From Euglena gracilis (Eukaryota; Euglenida; Euglenophyceae; Euglenales): 64,000 bases of DNA. Position 1 is the stretch's first letter. The number at the start of each line of letters is the position of its first letter. The stretch lies in the NCBI GenBank assembly GCA_039621445.1, contig CP154956.1, positions 24,974,743 through 25,038,742 on the forward strand. The letters are read 5' to 3'. This document shows positions 43,601 to 52,030 of the stretch, piece after piece. Under the pieces are notes generated by a model that worked only from the letters and a program-made list of their open reading frames with translations, did no database searches and was not told the origin of the DNA. A program made the position numbers and the translations under genes.

Positions 43601-46600
43601 CCAGACCCCCAACATGCACCGCCTCATAACACCTCCCCAATTCTGCCCATGTGCCTGCCCTTCCGGCTACTTTTGACCGCCCCTTATTGCGCTATTTGCT
43701 TTGAGGGTGCCTTGTTAGAACTTTGGGTGGGTGTCTGTGTTGACTTTTTTATGGTTGCTTGTTGGCTTTTTTTTTGCAAAAAAAGGGAGTTGCTGAAGGC
43801 GTACACGGTCCATTTTGGGCTTTAATTGGATCATAAAAGTTCCTTTCTTTAATTCTTTCCACTGGGAATTTGCGCGCACTCCAAAGTTTCTAAATGCAAC
43901 CTGCATTTTTGCTTTATTTTGCATTTTGTACTGCATATTTTGAGGTTTTGATGCCCACGAGTTTGTGGTAAATGTCTACTCAGATGTCATTGACAAAATG
44001 GTTTCTGTCCTACCTGGAGCGGAGCACAACAAGCATTTTTGTGGTTTTTCTGCGCAACCTGATAGCTATCGATAGGTACTCAGCTACCAGCTATTCTCCC
44101 TTTGCATCACACCACATTATTTTCACACATTTTGATGGTTTTGTCGTGGGGGTTAAAAGTGGAGGTGTTTAGCAGGAGTTCCCCTTGTAGTTCTTGATAA
44201 GATATGTGTATGACACACCAACGCGCACAACATGCCCTTTTGCCTCGGCAGGTGACGATGTTCATCATGCTGGCCTACATTGCAGGCTGCGCCTACTGGG
44301 CCCTCTTCCACCTCAAGCTGTTTGACATGTACTCCCTGGTCGCCCATTATTCCCACCCCGCCCACCTCTGCTGGGCAGGCTACAACCTCTGCCGGTGCGC
44401 CACGGCCGGCCAATACACTCATTTCTTCCCTTGAACAACAGTGAACAACAGTGCCAACTGATGGCCGCAGCGATTGCTGCAACAGCATTTGGGGGGGGGG
44501 GGCAGCGTTGGATTTTTATGGAAATTGGTCAGAAGTGGTTGATTTGTATAAAATAGTAATATCTAACCTCCAAAGTGCACCATTTTGTGTTTAATTCTGA
44601 TATCTGCATATGCACCACTGTCTGAAATTAAATTCCTGTTTTTTGGACGTTATGTTCTGTCGATGTTTTTCTCCAGACTTATTCTGCCACTGTGTTTTAA
44701 CTTCCTGACAACCAGGAGTCTGCACTCAGAACATAGCCATCAAAATTTAGGATTCATTATCTGATGGATTGTTCTCAGGAACGATCCATTTTTTTGCGAA
44801 CTTTTTTGCTCCTCTTTCCGCGAAAACGAAGCAGATAACTGGCAGCTTTAGCAACTGTTGTAGAATTGGTTTGCATCTTCTGTCAGTTCAGATGCTGGTT
44901 GTGTGGTTTTCAATTCATTGTGTGTTTTTGGTATCTGCCTCTCAAGGTTTTTGTAGCAGCAGTGCAGACTGCTGGCTTTCAATTGGGGACCTCGCCCAGC
45001 AGGACCCAGGGGAGTCCCCTGTCGCTTTCTCACGTGTCTTCGGCAACATGGCCGCCATTGGTTTGCTGGGCAGTTGGTTTCGACGGTGTGCGGCCAAGTG
45101 TGATGTGGGTGTGGGTGAGGGTGGGTGGGTGTGTGTCTGTGAATTTGGTGATGACAGCCCAGAAAATATCTCCCCGGAACCAGTCTTCGTGTTGTCCTTC
45201 AGCCAAAGTGAAATTTGGGTTGATAGGATTACACCAGAGTGCCATGGGGTAATAACGTTTATCAAGGGGTGCAACCTAATTCCCGTGGAATGCTGCTCTT
45301 TCCAGGCATTATATTGATGGGGGGGGAAATGGTGAAGTCAAAATTGAAAGGAAGTGGAGTTTGTGGGTGTGCAAGATTTCCAGGGAGGTTCTTCCCATCT
45401 ATCACAGCTGGTTTGTCCCTTCCTTCCTGCTGGCTTTCGCTGCCTTCACCTTTTTCCACGGCTTCACCCACTCGTTGGCTTTCTGTGCCTTGGGCTCAGT
45501 GGCTCACGCCGGAAACCTCCCGGAAGATGAGGTACGCCAGTGTTGCGTCCTGGGTGATGGTCCGAATTGTTGCAGCTTTCATCACAAATAAAACGGTCTT
45601 TCTTCTTTGGTTTGCTTTGAGGAATTGCCTGGTCTGATTTGACGACCTGTCACATTGCCATCGGGCATTTTGTAAAGGTTGGCGAAACAACGCTGAACTC
45701 AGGAGGCATTTTAAGGCATTTTGAGGGCATTTTGAGGACTTTTAAGGTGCATTTTCCATCGAACCAACTTTTTTGATTTCACATCTGGTCCGAAATTTAA
45801 AATAAAAGTTGAAAAACACATTTTCTAGCCCCCCCCCCCAATAAGTGCACGGGTGCGCTCATTTTAAGGACAGAGTTTCGGACCCCAAGGGGTGCGGTGC
45901 GCACTCATTAGGGAACTGCGCATTTATCAGTTTCGGACCCTTGGGGGACCCTTGGGTGCACTTATTAGGGCACTGCGCACAATTAGGGCACTGCGCACTT
46001 ATTAGGGGGGGTTACAGTCTTTGGCTGGATGACAAATTTCCAGCCATGCCAAAAATCATTTTTCTTCCCTTAGCTTTTGGGTCAGTTTCAAAGTTAAGAG
46101 AGTTTGTTTTTTTTCTGGCGATGCAGCTTGGCGGAACCTGCAACCCCTTGGAATTTGAGGAGGCTGCAATTTCAGACCTGTGTCGCCGCAGTTTGTTGTA
46201 AATGTTCCAAGCCTCCATTTAATTTGGCAGCAGGGGGCACCTGCGAGGACTCGCAGCCAGGCTTCTTTTAACCAACCCCGGGGATAGGGGGCTGCCTTGT
46301 GCAAAGGGGTGCCTGCCCACAGCACCCCCCCCCCCCAGGGGGCCAACCAGTGCCTGAGGACCAAGCCAAATTTCCCTTGAAAATGGCCAGCGCCGGGGGG
46401 GGGGGGGGTTATAGCACTGCCCACCCAAAAACCCGACCCACTCCAGGGGGTCGAAAATGCCCCCACCTGCCAGCCTATAAGCACCCACCCCCTGGGGGGG
46501 GGGTCACTTCCTTAAAAAGTGAAAAAACCTATGGAGTTCAGTCAGGCTGTAGAATATATTAATCCGCCTTAAAACCCGTAAAATTCCCTGAAATGAGCTT

Positions 46601-46994
46601 TAAAAATTTGGTCGAAAATGCCATAGAATGTCTTAAAATCAATTATTTTGTCTAAAGAAATTTGGATTGGCAGAATTTTCTCCAATTGAGCAAAAATGAA
46701 ATGAAATGAAATAGCAAAAGCTTGGCGAAAACAGGCCAACTCAGGTCCAAGTCACCAAACCCATAAACGGCGTCCATGAGTTTTCAGACATTTCAATAAG
46801 CCAATTAACAGCTGACTCCCAAAATTCTGATTGATTTTATGTACACGAGCCCTTATTTTCCATTTCTGTGCGCACAGGTGGCGGAAGGCAAGGAGATCTT
46901 GAGGAATGCTCGACGAAAAGACACCTTACGGCCGACCTCTGGCTCATCTCCTCAAACCGACCACCAAACGTCACCGTTGGCTGATGATTTGTGA
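25495..46994 (+). CDS. LMBRD2: LMBR1 domain-containing protein 2 homologue (gene span)
   Basis: This is a multi-pass membrane protein of the LMBR1-like family; the animal LMBRD2 protein has been linked to G-protein-coupled receptor signalling. The exons follow the family order. They are an N-terminal membrane helix; a second helix and [17 protein letters not shown]; a helix [29 protein letters not shown]; a cytosolic coiled region with the [16 protein letters not shown] signature; [16 protein letters not shown]; a further helix; [16 protein letters not shown] with [18 protein letters not shown]; a final helix; and [14 protein letters not shown] before the stop. Listed exons total about 2.2 kb, or about 1.9 kb without the insert-like part of the second exon. 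The family usually has near 700 residues. Exons are GC-rich at third positions; introns are 0.2-5.7 kb and full of repeats. Phases agree at every junction I could place. Less certain are the second exon's interior, the 36,521-36,661 exon and any 5' UTR exon. Confidence 0.9.
25580..26229 (+). other. LMBRD2 intron 1
   Basis: This intron contains a perfect 15-bp inverted repeat, CGGAGGTGTGATGGT (25,992-26,006) and ACCATCACACCTCCG (26,068-26,082), around a G/C-run loop. It looks like a small inverted-repeat element inside the intron. The acceptor is CGCGCAG. Confidence 0.6.
26230..26798 (+). CDS. LMBRD2: LMBRD2 exon 2-3 region (one open frame)
   Basis: The frame entered in phase with exon 1 stays open to 26,798. 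Its first part, [17 protein letters not shown], suits membrane helix 2. Its last part, [20 protein letters not shown] then [14 protein letters not shown], is clearly LMBRD2-like. The roughly 120 residues between are Pro/Ala-rich, span a C21 run (26,409-26,429) and a perfect 11-bp hairpin (26,527-26,553), and have no counterpart in the family. I suspect an in-frame intron or insert there. It ends CCCAG|GCATGG, a GC donor in phase 0. Confidence 0.6.
27244..27327 (+). CDS. LMBRD2: LMBRD2 exon 4
   Basis: It follows CCCCTCAG and reads [17 protein letters not shown], then [11 protein letters not shown]. With the previous exon this gives [13 protein letters not shown], in register with the conserved family motif, so the GC-AG intron 26,799-27,243 is well supported. 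The donor GCC|GTCGCC is the best length fit but not certain. It ends in phase 0. Confidence 0.8.
27729..27807 (+). CDS. LMBRD2: LMBRD2 exon 5
   Basis: The acceptor is CTTAAGCAATAG. The sequence [19 protein letters not shown] and TWVVIQR forms a membrane helix. The donor is CGAG|GTGTGT and it ends in phase 1. The acceptor region matches 1370-1394, which suggests a transposable origin for this splice site. Confidence 0.75.
28514..28648 (+). CDS. LMBRD2: LMBRD2 exon 6
   Basis: The acceptor is CGCTTCAG and it enters in phase 1. [18 protein letters not shown] is followed by [19 protein letters not shown] and CFFRAN. The 'GYG-(M/L)-VE-(L/I)-PR' motif is diagnostic for LMBRD2. The donor is ATTG|GTGTGC and it ends in phase 1. 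Confidence 0.92.
28649..34327 (+). other. LMBRD2 intron 6, 5.7 kb, repeat-rich
   Basis: This is the largest intron of the gene. It holds G/C-run inverted elements (29.2-29.5 and 29.75-29.85 kb) and many imperfect hairpins around GCGCAAATGCGC-like cores (30.2-30.8, 31.38-31.7, 32.39-32.5 and 33.77 kb). A set of segments occurs twice in the same order (about 29.88-31.17 and 32.02-32.99 kb). I see no reverse transcriptase or transposase. Minus-strand frames at 33,569-34,023 look weakly protein-like but match nothing I know. Confidence 0.6.
34328..34463 (+). CDS. LMBRD2: LMBRD2 exon 7
   Basis: The acceptor is [26 protein letters not shown] is followed by [12 protein letters not shown] and [14 protein letters not shown], the start of the cytosolic coiled region that follows the GYG...PR helix in the family. 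The donor is ACAAG|GTGGAT and it ends in phase 2, matching the next exon. Confidence 0.85.
34760..34823 (+). CDS. LMBRD2: LMBRD2 exon 8
   Basis: The acceptor CTTGTCTTTTCAG is the most classical one in the gene. The sequence [19 protein letters not shown] ends AE|GTGTTC in phase 0. It corresponds to the 'N-x-P-L...V..I' segment of the family's cytosolic region. Confidence 0.82.
35690..36030. repeat. Inverted repeat, arms about 150 bp
   Basis: The left-arm strings 'acatggcccgggaaaatata', 'gctgatatcgggccaaaatt' and 'tcaaaaatccctgtttttc' are mirrored on the right by 'gaaaaatcagggatttttga', 'tttggcccgatatccagctt' and 'aaatttcccgggacatgtca'. The centre is A/T-only, near 35,850-35,880. It resembles a foldback or MITE-type element inside an intron. 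Confidence 0.8.
36030..36415 (+). repeat. CA / CCCA microsatellite
   Basis: Long (CA)n runs with CGCA, CCAT and CCCA variants. Open frames through it on both strands are artefacts. Confidence 0.95.
36521..36661 (+). CDS. LMBRD2: LMBRD2 candidate exon 8b
   Basis: The acceptor is TGCCGCAG, followed by 47 open codons with phase 0 at both ends ([19 protein letters not shown], then [12 protein letters not shown]) and the donor CACAG|GTGTGT. It would fill the variable cytosolic loop between the exon 8 motif and the 'LH..V' motif. Splice signals and phase support it; sequence conservation does not decide it. Confidence 0.4.
37077..37244 (+). CDS. LMBRD2: LMBRD2 exon 9
   Basis: The acceptor is TTCCAGAG, in phase 0. 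[37 protein letters not shown] and the tail [14 protein letters not shown] match the family's 'L..LH..V......W......A..LED' cytosolic segment very well. The donor is GCGGAG|GTGTGC. Codons are strongly GC-ending. This is one of the two best diagnostic exons. Confidence 0.95.
37245..39571 (+). other. LMBRD2 intron 9
   Basis: No gene is seen. The 38,978-39,350 segment has GTTTCTTAA-type ends and blocks such as 'gggaccctaccccccaagg' against 'gggaccccccaggggg'. It resembles the C/G-run inverted elements found elsewhere in the window. A CCAGCC-type copy lies at 39,238-39,335. Confidence 0.45.
39572..39654 (+). CDS. LMBRD2: LMBRD2 exon 10
   Basis: The acceptor is TCCCTCCAG, in phase 0. [19 protein letters not shown] and RLRRWLLN correspond to the family's 'NP..EW.WEC..RPW' segment just before the next membrane helix. 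The donor is AATAG|GTCAGC and it ends in phase 2. Confidence 0.88.
39881..40004 (+). CDS. LMBRD2: LMBRD2 exon 11
   Basis: The acceptor is CCTCTGCAG, and one base completes the split codon. [19 protein letters not shown] is a membrane helix ending in the conserved W-S-E, followed by [18 protein letters not shown]. The donor is ATGCAG|GTGTGA and it ends in phase 0. Confidence 0.92.
40005..44251 (+). other. LMBRD2 intron 11, 4.2 kb
   Basis: It contains a (CA)n run (about 40,648-40,682), hairpins with GCGCA/TGCGC cores (40,960-41,110 and 42,080-42,490) and an unidentified minus-strand coding remnant (41,199-42,202). C-rich frames at 43.4-43.7 kb look like chance. Confidence 0.55.
41199..42202 (-). 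pseudogene. Unidentified protein remnant inside LMBRD2 intron 11
   Basis: On the minus strand a GC-rich stretch is open for 184-272 codons in overlapping frames. The protein-like parts alternate between frames, as expected after frameshifts: [19 protein letters not shown], then [19 protein letters not shown], then [11 protein letters not shown] with [13 protein letters not shown], then [20 protein letters not shown] pattern of 'D.N..Y...K...G....W' followed by 'P...G.WHP.K' recalls proteins of unknown function that I associate with mobile DNA in algae and protists, but I cannot name a family. It is not part of LMBRD2, being on the opposite strand. Confidence 0.4.
44252..44394 (+). CDS. LMBRD2: LMBRD2 exon 12
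   Basis: The acceptor is GCCTCGGCAG, in phase 0. [34 protein letters not shown] and WAGYNLCR match the family motif '(I/C)C.Y...F...(L/V)F..Y.L..H......LLF....LCR', including the terminal Cys-Arg. The donor is TGCCG|GTGCGC and it ends in phase 2. Confidence 0.95.
44957..45085 (+). CDS. LMBRD2: LMBRD2 exon 13
   Basis: The acceptor is TTTTTGTAG, and one base completes the Arg codon split with exon 12. [19 protein letters not shown] is followed by [19 protein letters not shown] and SWFR. The 'F...(M/F)G.M' motif is typical at this place. The donor is CGACG|GTGTGC and it ends in phase 2. Confidence 0.88.
45384..45531 (+). CDS. LMBRD2: LMBRD2 exon 14
   Basis: The acceptor is GATTTCCAG, in the matching phase. 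[19 protein letters not shown], then [19 protein letters not shown] and NLPEDE, gives the last membrane helix of the protein. The donor is GATGAG|GTACGC and it ends in phase 0. Confidence 0.9.
46878..46994 (+). CDS. LMBRD2: LMBRD2 exon 15 (terminal)
   Basis: The acceptor is [28 protein letters not shown] corresponds to the family's 'V.EGKE(L/I)(I/L)R...RR' cytosolic start after the last helix. The C-terminal tail here is short, with a TGA at 46,992-46,994, whereas animal proteins have a long basic tail. Confidence 0.9.
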   Translation: MAEGKEILRNARRKDTLRPTSGSSPQTDHQTSPLADDL

Positions 46995-48817
46995 AGTTGT
47001 TGGCATATTTTTTGTCGCATGGATTTTCGGCGGGCGTTTTTCTGGGATTCCTTGGGGCAACAAGTAACCTAAATAAACCTAAATAAACAACGACGTACTC
47101 GCAGATGCTTGCAAGTCTCCTGCCAATTAAATTGTCTTTGTTAAAAATTTTCCTTGTTCTTTCCTGGTGGACTTTAATTTCTCTGGGGGGACCCCAAGTT
47201 TCCCCCTGGAATTACACCAGAGTTGCTCACCTGGCCAGGCGGAGCAACAAAAGAGCACTGGTGTAAGGGGTACCTGGCCACTCACCACACAGCAAGCTGG
47301 GCCAGAAGCGAAGTTAGCGCCGGCCATAAACAGACAAGAAGCCTTAGTACATGAAAATTATGAGACCCTGGCTTCTCCACAATTTCAAAAGTGGTTTCAC
47401 CAGTGACATAAAAATTTGTGGGAGAGTGCCTAGACCAAGACAAATGTTTTTGAACCCCAGATGTCCCACCTTTATTGGAGGTTGGAAACACAGGAGGGTT
47501 GAAAGTCCTGCTTTGTTCAAAGTGGAAATATGTATATGTATATTTGAGGTCGATCTTTGTGCCCCTAAATCTCTCTTTAGTAATGGGAAGGTGTTTCCCA
47601 TACGATCCATTTGAAAGTTTTGGGGTTGCAAATCTGGTTTACCTCTGGATAATCTGGGATTAGCCTGTTTTGTGGTGTTTCTTGTTGGCTTTTTGAGAAC
47701 AAAAACTAAAACAAAAGGGCAGCGGGTGTCTCAGCCATGCCTTGTTTGCCGGTGGTTTTGTTCCGTGGATTGTGACGCTTTGGGTTAGACGTTGCTGCCT
47801 ATTACTCCTCGCCGGAGTTGGCTGATTACTGGTCCTGTCCCTCGACACGGACGTATAGCAGGGACTGGAGCGCCCGTGCTCCCAGGAGAAACCGACAAGG
47901 GAAGGGACACCGAGGGCGAAGCACAAAGGCATTGTGGGGCCATGCCGCGCTCGCCGGCGGCGCTGGGCGGACTGTTTTGCCGGGCTGGTAAAGAGTCCCT
48001 GCTTAATGCCGCCGCGCCGGAGCTGGCCTCATTGTCGCCGACGCGGCGACCATGGCGCTGTCTTTTTCCCTGCCCCCCCCCCCCCCGGGCACCAAGTATG
48101 TGATAGTGGGCTGTAAAAGCCCCCCTCCACTGACCAATTTCAGATACTTCTGTGGCAGAACGGCCCAATTTTTTGAGTGCCAACCCTGCCCCTCTGGTGG
48201 AGAGGGGTCCCAAGTTTTGGGCACCCCCTGCTTGGTCAAAAATTGTTTAGAGATAGAAGCAATGCTACCTGCCTTAATGGCTTAATAAGGAGGTTTAAAC
48301 CAAATTGAAAGGGACCCCCGGGTTTCACAAAGAAACGTGTTGCTGCCACATCATCAAATGAAAGGGACTGTTTTGGGGGCATTGGGGAATCGACAACTCT
48401 CTCCCACTTTGTGAATTTTTTGAACCTTACGTTTAATATAAATAAAATATAAAATATAAATAATTGTTGGAGGGGTTTCTGACCCTCCCTCCAAAAGGGC
48501 CTCTGTGGGTCCGTTTTCCTCCTGGGGCTGGTTCATTGAAAGGGCCACTGTGGGGCAGAGGGCAGAGGACCTCTGTGGGTCCCTCGGGGGATTTCTCCAG
48601 CAGCTTTGAGGGCCATATGACCTCTGTTCATGTCCCCCAATGTATATTAACCCTAGTTGGGCGCCTCTTTGGGGTACCACTCCTCCCCCTTATTTGACCC
48701 CCCCTTAATTCAACATTTGGGTCCAGGAAAGAAATTTTTTTAGGCGCCGAAGTCATCGAAAAAAAACTTTGCCCTCTCGCAAAGCCAAATTTTCGACCCC
48801 CCCCCCTTATTTGACCC
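46995..48817. other. 3' flank of LMBRD2 and unassigned sequence up to the gap
   Basis: AATAAA-like strings (AAATAAACC, 47,070-47,095) lie about 80-100 bp after the stop and could serve 3'-end formation. A GC-rich patch at 47,790-48,070 is open on both strands but has no motif I recognise. Near 48,685 and 48,803 the string 'ccccccttatttgaccc' is repeated, the second copy running into the assembly gap. Confidence 0.4.
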
Positions 48818-48830
48818 NNNNNNNNNNNNN
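48818..48830. other. Assembly gap (13 N)
   Basis: Thirteen undetermined bases. The left flank ends in a repeated C-run/TTATTTGACCC motif and the right flank is already inside a retrotransposon open frame. The join is probably not a true 13-bp gap. Confidence 0.95.
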
Positions 48831-48832
48831 AC

Positions 48833-49453
48833 AGACAGCCCCCTGCCTGCCCAAGATGCCACAACCCCACAGATGTCAGAGGCCACCACCTTGTCTGCTG
48901 CCACAAAAACAACATTGTCCGGCGGCACAATGCGGTTCAATCACACATCCTCGGGCTCGCGCAGCGTGCAGGCTTCCCAGCCAGAAGGGAAGAAAGTGCC
49001 CCAGATGGCTCACGACCAGGCGACGTATTCGTCATGAGGTACGATGCAAACGGCCCGGCAGCCATCGACGTCACCATTCGTCACCCACTTGCGCCTTCGC
49101 GAAATCGCGCTGGCTTGGAGGATATTGGCAAGTGGCATGAGGAACAAGAGCAGGACAAGATAAAGAAGTTTGGAGATGGTTGCCAACGCAGAGACTGGAC
49201 ATTCATACCCTTTGTCTTGGACTGTTATGGTGGCATGGGGGATGGTGCGCTCACCTTTGTTGGTAACTGCATCAAGCTGCTAGCAGGCCAACACGACGCC
49301 TGGGAGAGGAGGGGCGTCGAGGGGACCTGCTGGCAAGGAATAAGCATGACTCTGGCCCGGGAGGTTGGACGACAATTGGTTTGGGGACAATGCCCCGAAG
49401 AGCTCGCTGACCATTGCCTCCCTGAATCTCATAAACCCTACTGTACTTCATAG
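48833..49453 (+). CDS. Retrotransposon protein, C-terminal CCHC + restriction-like endonuclease
   Basis: This 206-codon open frame runs unbroken from the gap to a TAG at 49,451-49,453. A zinc knuckle CPRCHNPTDVRGHHLVCC (C-x2-C-x9-H-x3-C) comes first. About 55 residues on comes the endonuclease core, RPGDVFV ... AAIDVTIRHPLAPSR, with the Asp pair spaced as in R2/CRE/NeSL-type elements. A tail follows in which ISMTLAREVGRQLVWG matches the same region of copy B. The enzyme would nick target DNA for target-primed reverse transcription. The reverse transcriptase part is missing beyond the gap. There are no internal stops, unlike copies B and C. Confidence 0.88.
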   Translation, partial: RQPPACPRCHNPTDVRGHHLVCCHKNNIVRRHNAVQSHILGLAQRAGFPARREESAPDGSRPGDVFVMRYDANGPAAIDVTIRHPLAPSRNRAGLEDIGKWHEEQEQDKIKKFGDGCQRRDWTFIPFVLDCYGGMGDGALTFVGNCIKLLAGQHDAWERRGVEGTCWQGISMTLAREVGRQLVWGQCPEELADHCLPESHKPYCTS

Positions 49454-49862
49454 CCACGAGGCTGAGCTCCAAACACCCGAAATGGAATACTAAAAGCCGA
49501 GAACTCTCTCCGGACGTCCACCGTGGAGGTGTAGAAGTCGCACACAATCGAAGGGGGGCTGAACCCCCTTGAGGGACCTCAAGACGAGTGCCAGCCAGGT
49601 CCACCATACAACCTCTTCAAGCGCACCTCCTGACTTGATCCTGGTGCAGTAGGAAACGAAGGGCCCGTCCACCCAATCCAGATCTCAGTGACCAATCAGA
49701 ATTGCGGAGGTCGAGAACAGGATTACAAATCGCCTGTGCACCCGCAGCATGACGAGATCTTTTTGCTAAGCTCACCCCTCTTACCTGCCCCCGCACCTCG
49801 CGCCTTATAAGCTCGCCCCTTTTACCTTCCCTCCCTTCACCAGCGTGCACAGACTGTTGCCT
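49454..49862 (+). other. 3' UTR of retrotransposon copy A
   Basis: Between the stop and the conserved 3' block. No coding signal is seen. Confidence 0.6.
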
Positions 49863-49944
49863 CTGTACATAGCCTTACTCCCTGAACTCTTCAAATCCAG
49901 TAGGCTGTGCCACTGGTCGGTGGATTCGGTTCGCCCCACCACCG
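49863..49944 (+). ncRNA. Conserved 3' terminal RNA block, copy A
   Basis: It begins CTGTACATAGCC, continues after about 22 bases with AATCCAGTAGGCTGTGCCAC and ends GGTTCGCCCCACCACCG. The same block is found at 59,060-59,144 (+) and 51,815-51,897 (-), and similarity stops at the same final G. CCAGT/ACTGG and CGGTGG/CCACC(A)CCG can pair, so a two-hairpin structure is likely. It presumably serves as the reverse-transcriptase recognition end. Confidence 0.7.
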
Positions 49945-51814
49945 GACACACAGCATCCGCCCAAAAATGGCGTCTCCCACGCGTCCCCCCCCCCCGCGTC
50001 CCCCCCCCCGCGTCCCCCCCGCGTCCCAGACACCCCCTGAGCGTACCGCTCCACTGCACGCAACTTAAAATGCTGGTGTTTCCCAGTGAGGGCCATTGTT
50101 AAGGTGAGGTAATTTGTCTTCCATCGAGGAAAACCATCAACTTCCCAGCATACCCAAAGTTCACCTGGTTTGAGCCAGTCAGTTTGTGTCCACCCACCTT
50201 CCATGACGCTGAGTGCATATGCCAGTTTTCGCACAAGGTCCACACTCGCTGAAGGCCACCCACGAGCATATCGGCTCAATGGAACGCCCCTTGAGCCCCC
50301 ATTGAGCCCCAGGGGGTGGCCGATTGGCCACCCCCTGGGGGGGAGGGGATCGGCTGGGACTCTGGAAAAAAATGGACTTGCTGGACCTCCCTCCACCCCC
50401 CTCGTCCGGGTCCCCCCAACTGGGAAAAAATTTTCCTCGGACGATGCGCACCGAGGTGGAAATGAGGGTTTTAATCGGGTTTTGGCTGATATTGTTCCAA
50501 AAATTCCCCAAATTTGGACTAGCTGCAGTCCAGCCGCCCCCCCCCCCCCGGTGGTACTGCAATCTCTTAAACAAAAGCCTGTTCAACACGGAAGGTTGAA
50601 GTGCTTGTGCAGCGCAACTTCATGCTCAACTTTTGCTCGGTCTTCCGAGCATTCAGAGCCACAGTGCGGGACATTGAATGCATGCTTCAGGGGATGATAA
50701 AAAATGCCAATTGAGAAACACGTTTGGCAGTTTTGCCACATAAAATACCAAAAAAGCTGCAGAATGCCCAGGGTTTTTTGTCTGTTGATAGGCATTCCCA
50801 AACAACATCACGAAACGAGAAAGTGAAAGAGGGCAGGGCAAAAAACCCTGACCTCTTCAAGCACAGAGTGCCTTGAACACTCTCTGCTTACCTTCAAGTC
50901 CATGACCAACAAATGGGAAGAGTGTTGACCAAGTCGCGAGAAACTGACCTCAGAGTTCCAACGCCATGGCGTAAACAGCAAACAAACCCAGCAATCCAGT
51001 GAGCACCATCCTTGCGGCTGCCAGCCCGTGCGAAACGCGGCAAATCATCTCCCCCCCAAGCAGTTGGCTGGCAAACCTGGCAAATCGTCCAGCCCTCCCC
51101 ACCTCCAGGGTTAGGGTTCGATAAATGTGAAAGAAAAAATGCAAAGGGCAGGAACCCTGCAAGGGGCAGGTGTCCCAAACGGTGGCTGGTGCATGTAACG
51201 TAGCAAGTCTTTGCCGCATATCCTTTGATATTTTTTTGAATCCTATCCAGTCTTGAGCACCTACACTTTCCTGATATGCCAAATTAACCATGGCAGAACC
51301 GTCTTGAAGCAATGCCTGAAGATGCAGGCGTTGCCATGTGGCACGTGAGACCCCAAACGCTGCAGCATGTAATTCCAGTTTGACTGCCGCCAATAATTCA
51401 GTGAAAGTGTAATTGCTTTCTTCTCTTCTTCCTCACCGCCGTCTTTTTGTGTCATACCCGTCCAAGCTATCTGTCTTGCTTCAGCGGCAAACAATGTACG
51501 TCCAAAGCTTTCCCTTTTCCCTTTTTGGGTCTTTCTGAAAAAGCCTTTCGCTTTCACCTTGGTGCGCAACCTACTTATGGTAGGGAAAAGTCTTTGGAGT
51601 AACAAAAAGTGGTTTTCCCCTTTTGTTCCCAATTCCCCAAGAGGCAAAGCACAAGACAAAGACTTCAGAAGTTTCCTCTGAAGCCAAGTTCAGTTGTTTC
51701 GAGGGTTTTTCCCTCAGACAAAAACAGTGGTGCAACTTGTGAAGCTTGACAGTAAAGAATACCACCTGTGGAGGAAGGAGAGAAAAGTGCTGACGGGCTC
51801 AGAAAGTCCGGGTT
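49945..51814. other. Stretch between retrotransposon copies A and B
   Basis: No gene is recognised. A CGTCCCCCC-type micro-repeat lies at 49,979-50,029 and several C/G-run inverted segments at 50.28-50.58 kb. Minus-strand open frames at 50.95-51.76 kb have no motif I recognise. Confidence 0.4.
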
Positions 51815-51897
51815 CGGTGGTGGGGCGAACCAAGTCCACCGACCAGTGGCACAGCCTACTGGATTTGAGTGTTCAGGAGCAAGGCTATATACAGAGC
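51815..51897 (-). ncRNA. Conserved 3' terminal RNA block, copy B
   Basis: The reverse complement of the block described for copy A, with TATATAGCC in place of TACATAGCC and a T in GGACTTGGTTCGCC. It starts about 130 bp after the ORF2 stop. The element ends at CACCACCG. Confidence 0.7.
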
Positions 51898-52030
51898 TGA
51901 AGTGTGGTGAGATAAGGGCAGGGGCAAAGCCCAAGCGAAAGGGGATGAGGAGTGGCGGGTGTTTGGTGTGCATGCGCCGGGCCCTTCGGGGCTGTGGTAC
52001 CAGGAGGCTGGTGTCGGGGTCATGGTCACC

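Larger units (their letters stand above)
48831..49944 (+). mobile_element. Non-LTR retrotransposon copy A (3' part)
   Basis: It has the C-terminal coding end plus a 3' UTR of about 490 bp, ending in the 3' block shared with two other copies (end at 49,944). Everything 5' of the CCHC knuckle is cut off by the assembly gap. No poly(A) follows the end. Confidence 0.8.

Noticed and set aside
47785-48213. 143-codon minus-strand frame and overlapping plus-strand frames
   Set aside because: A GC-rich patch open on both strands with no recognisable motif or splice borders; kept only as unassigned sequence.
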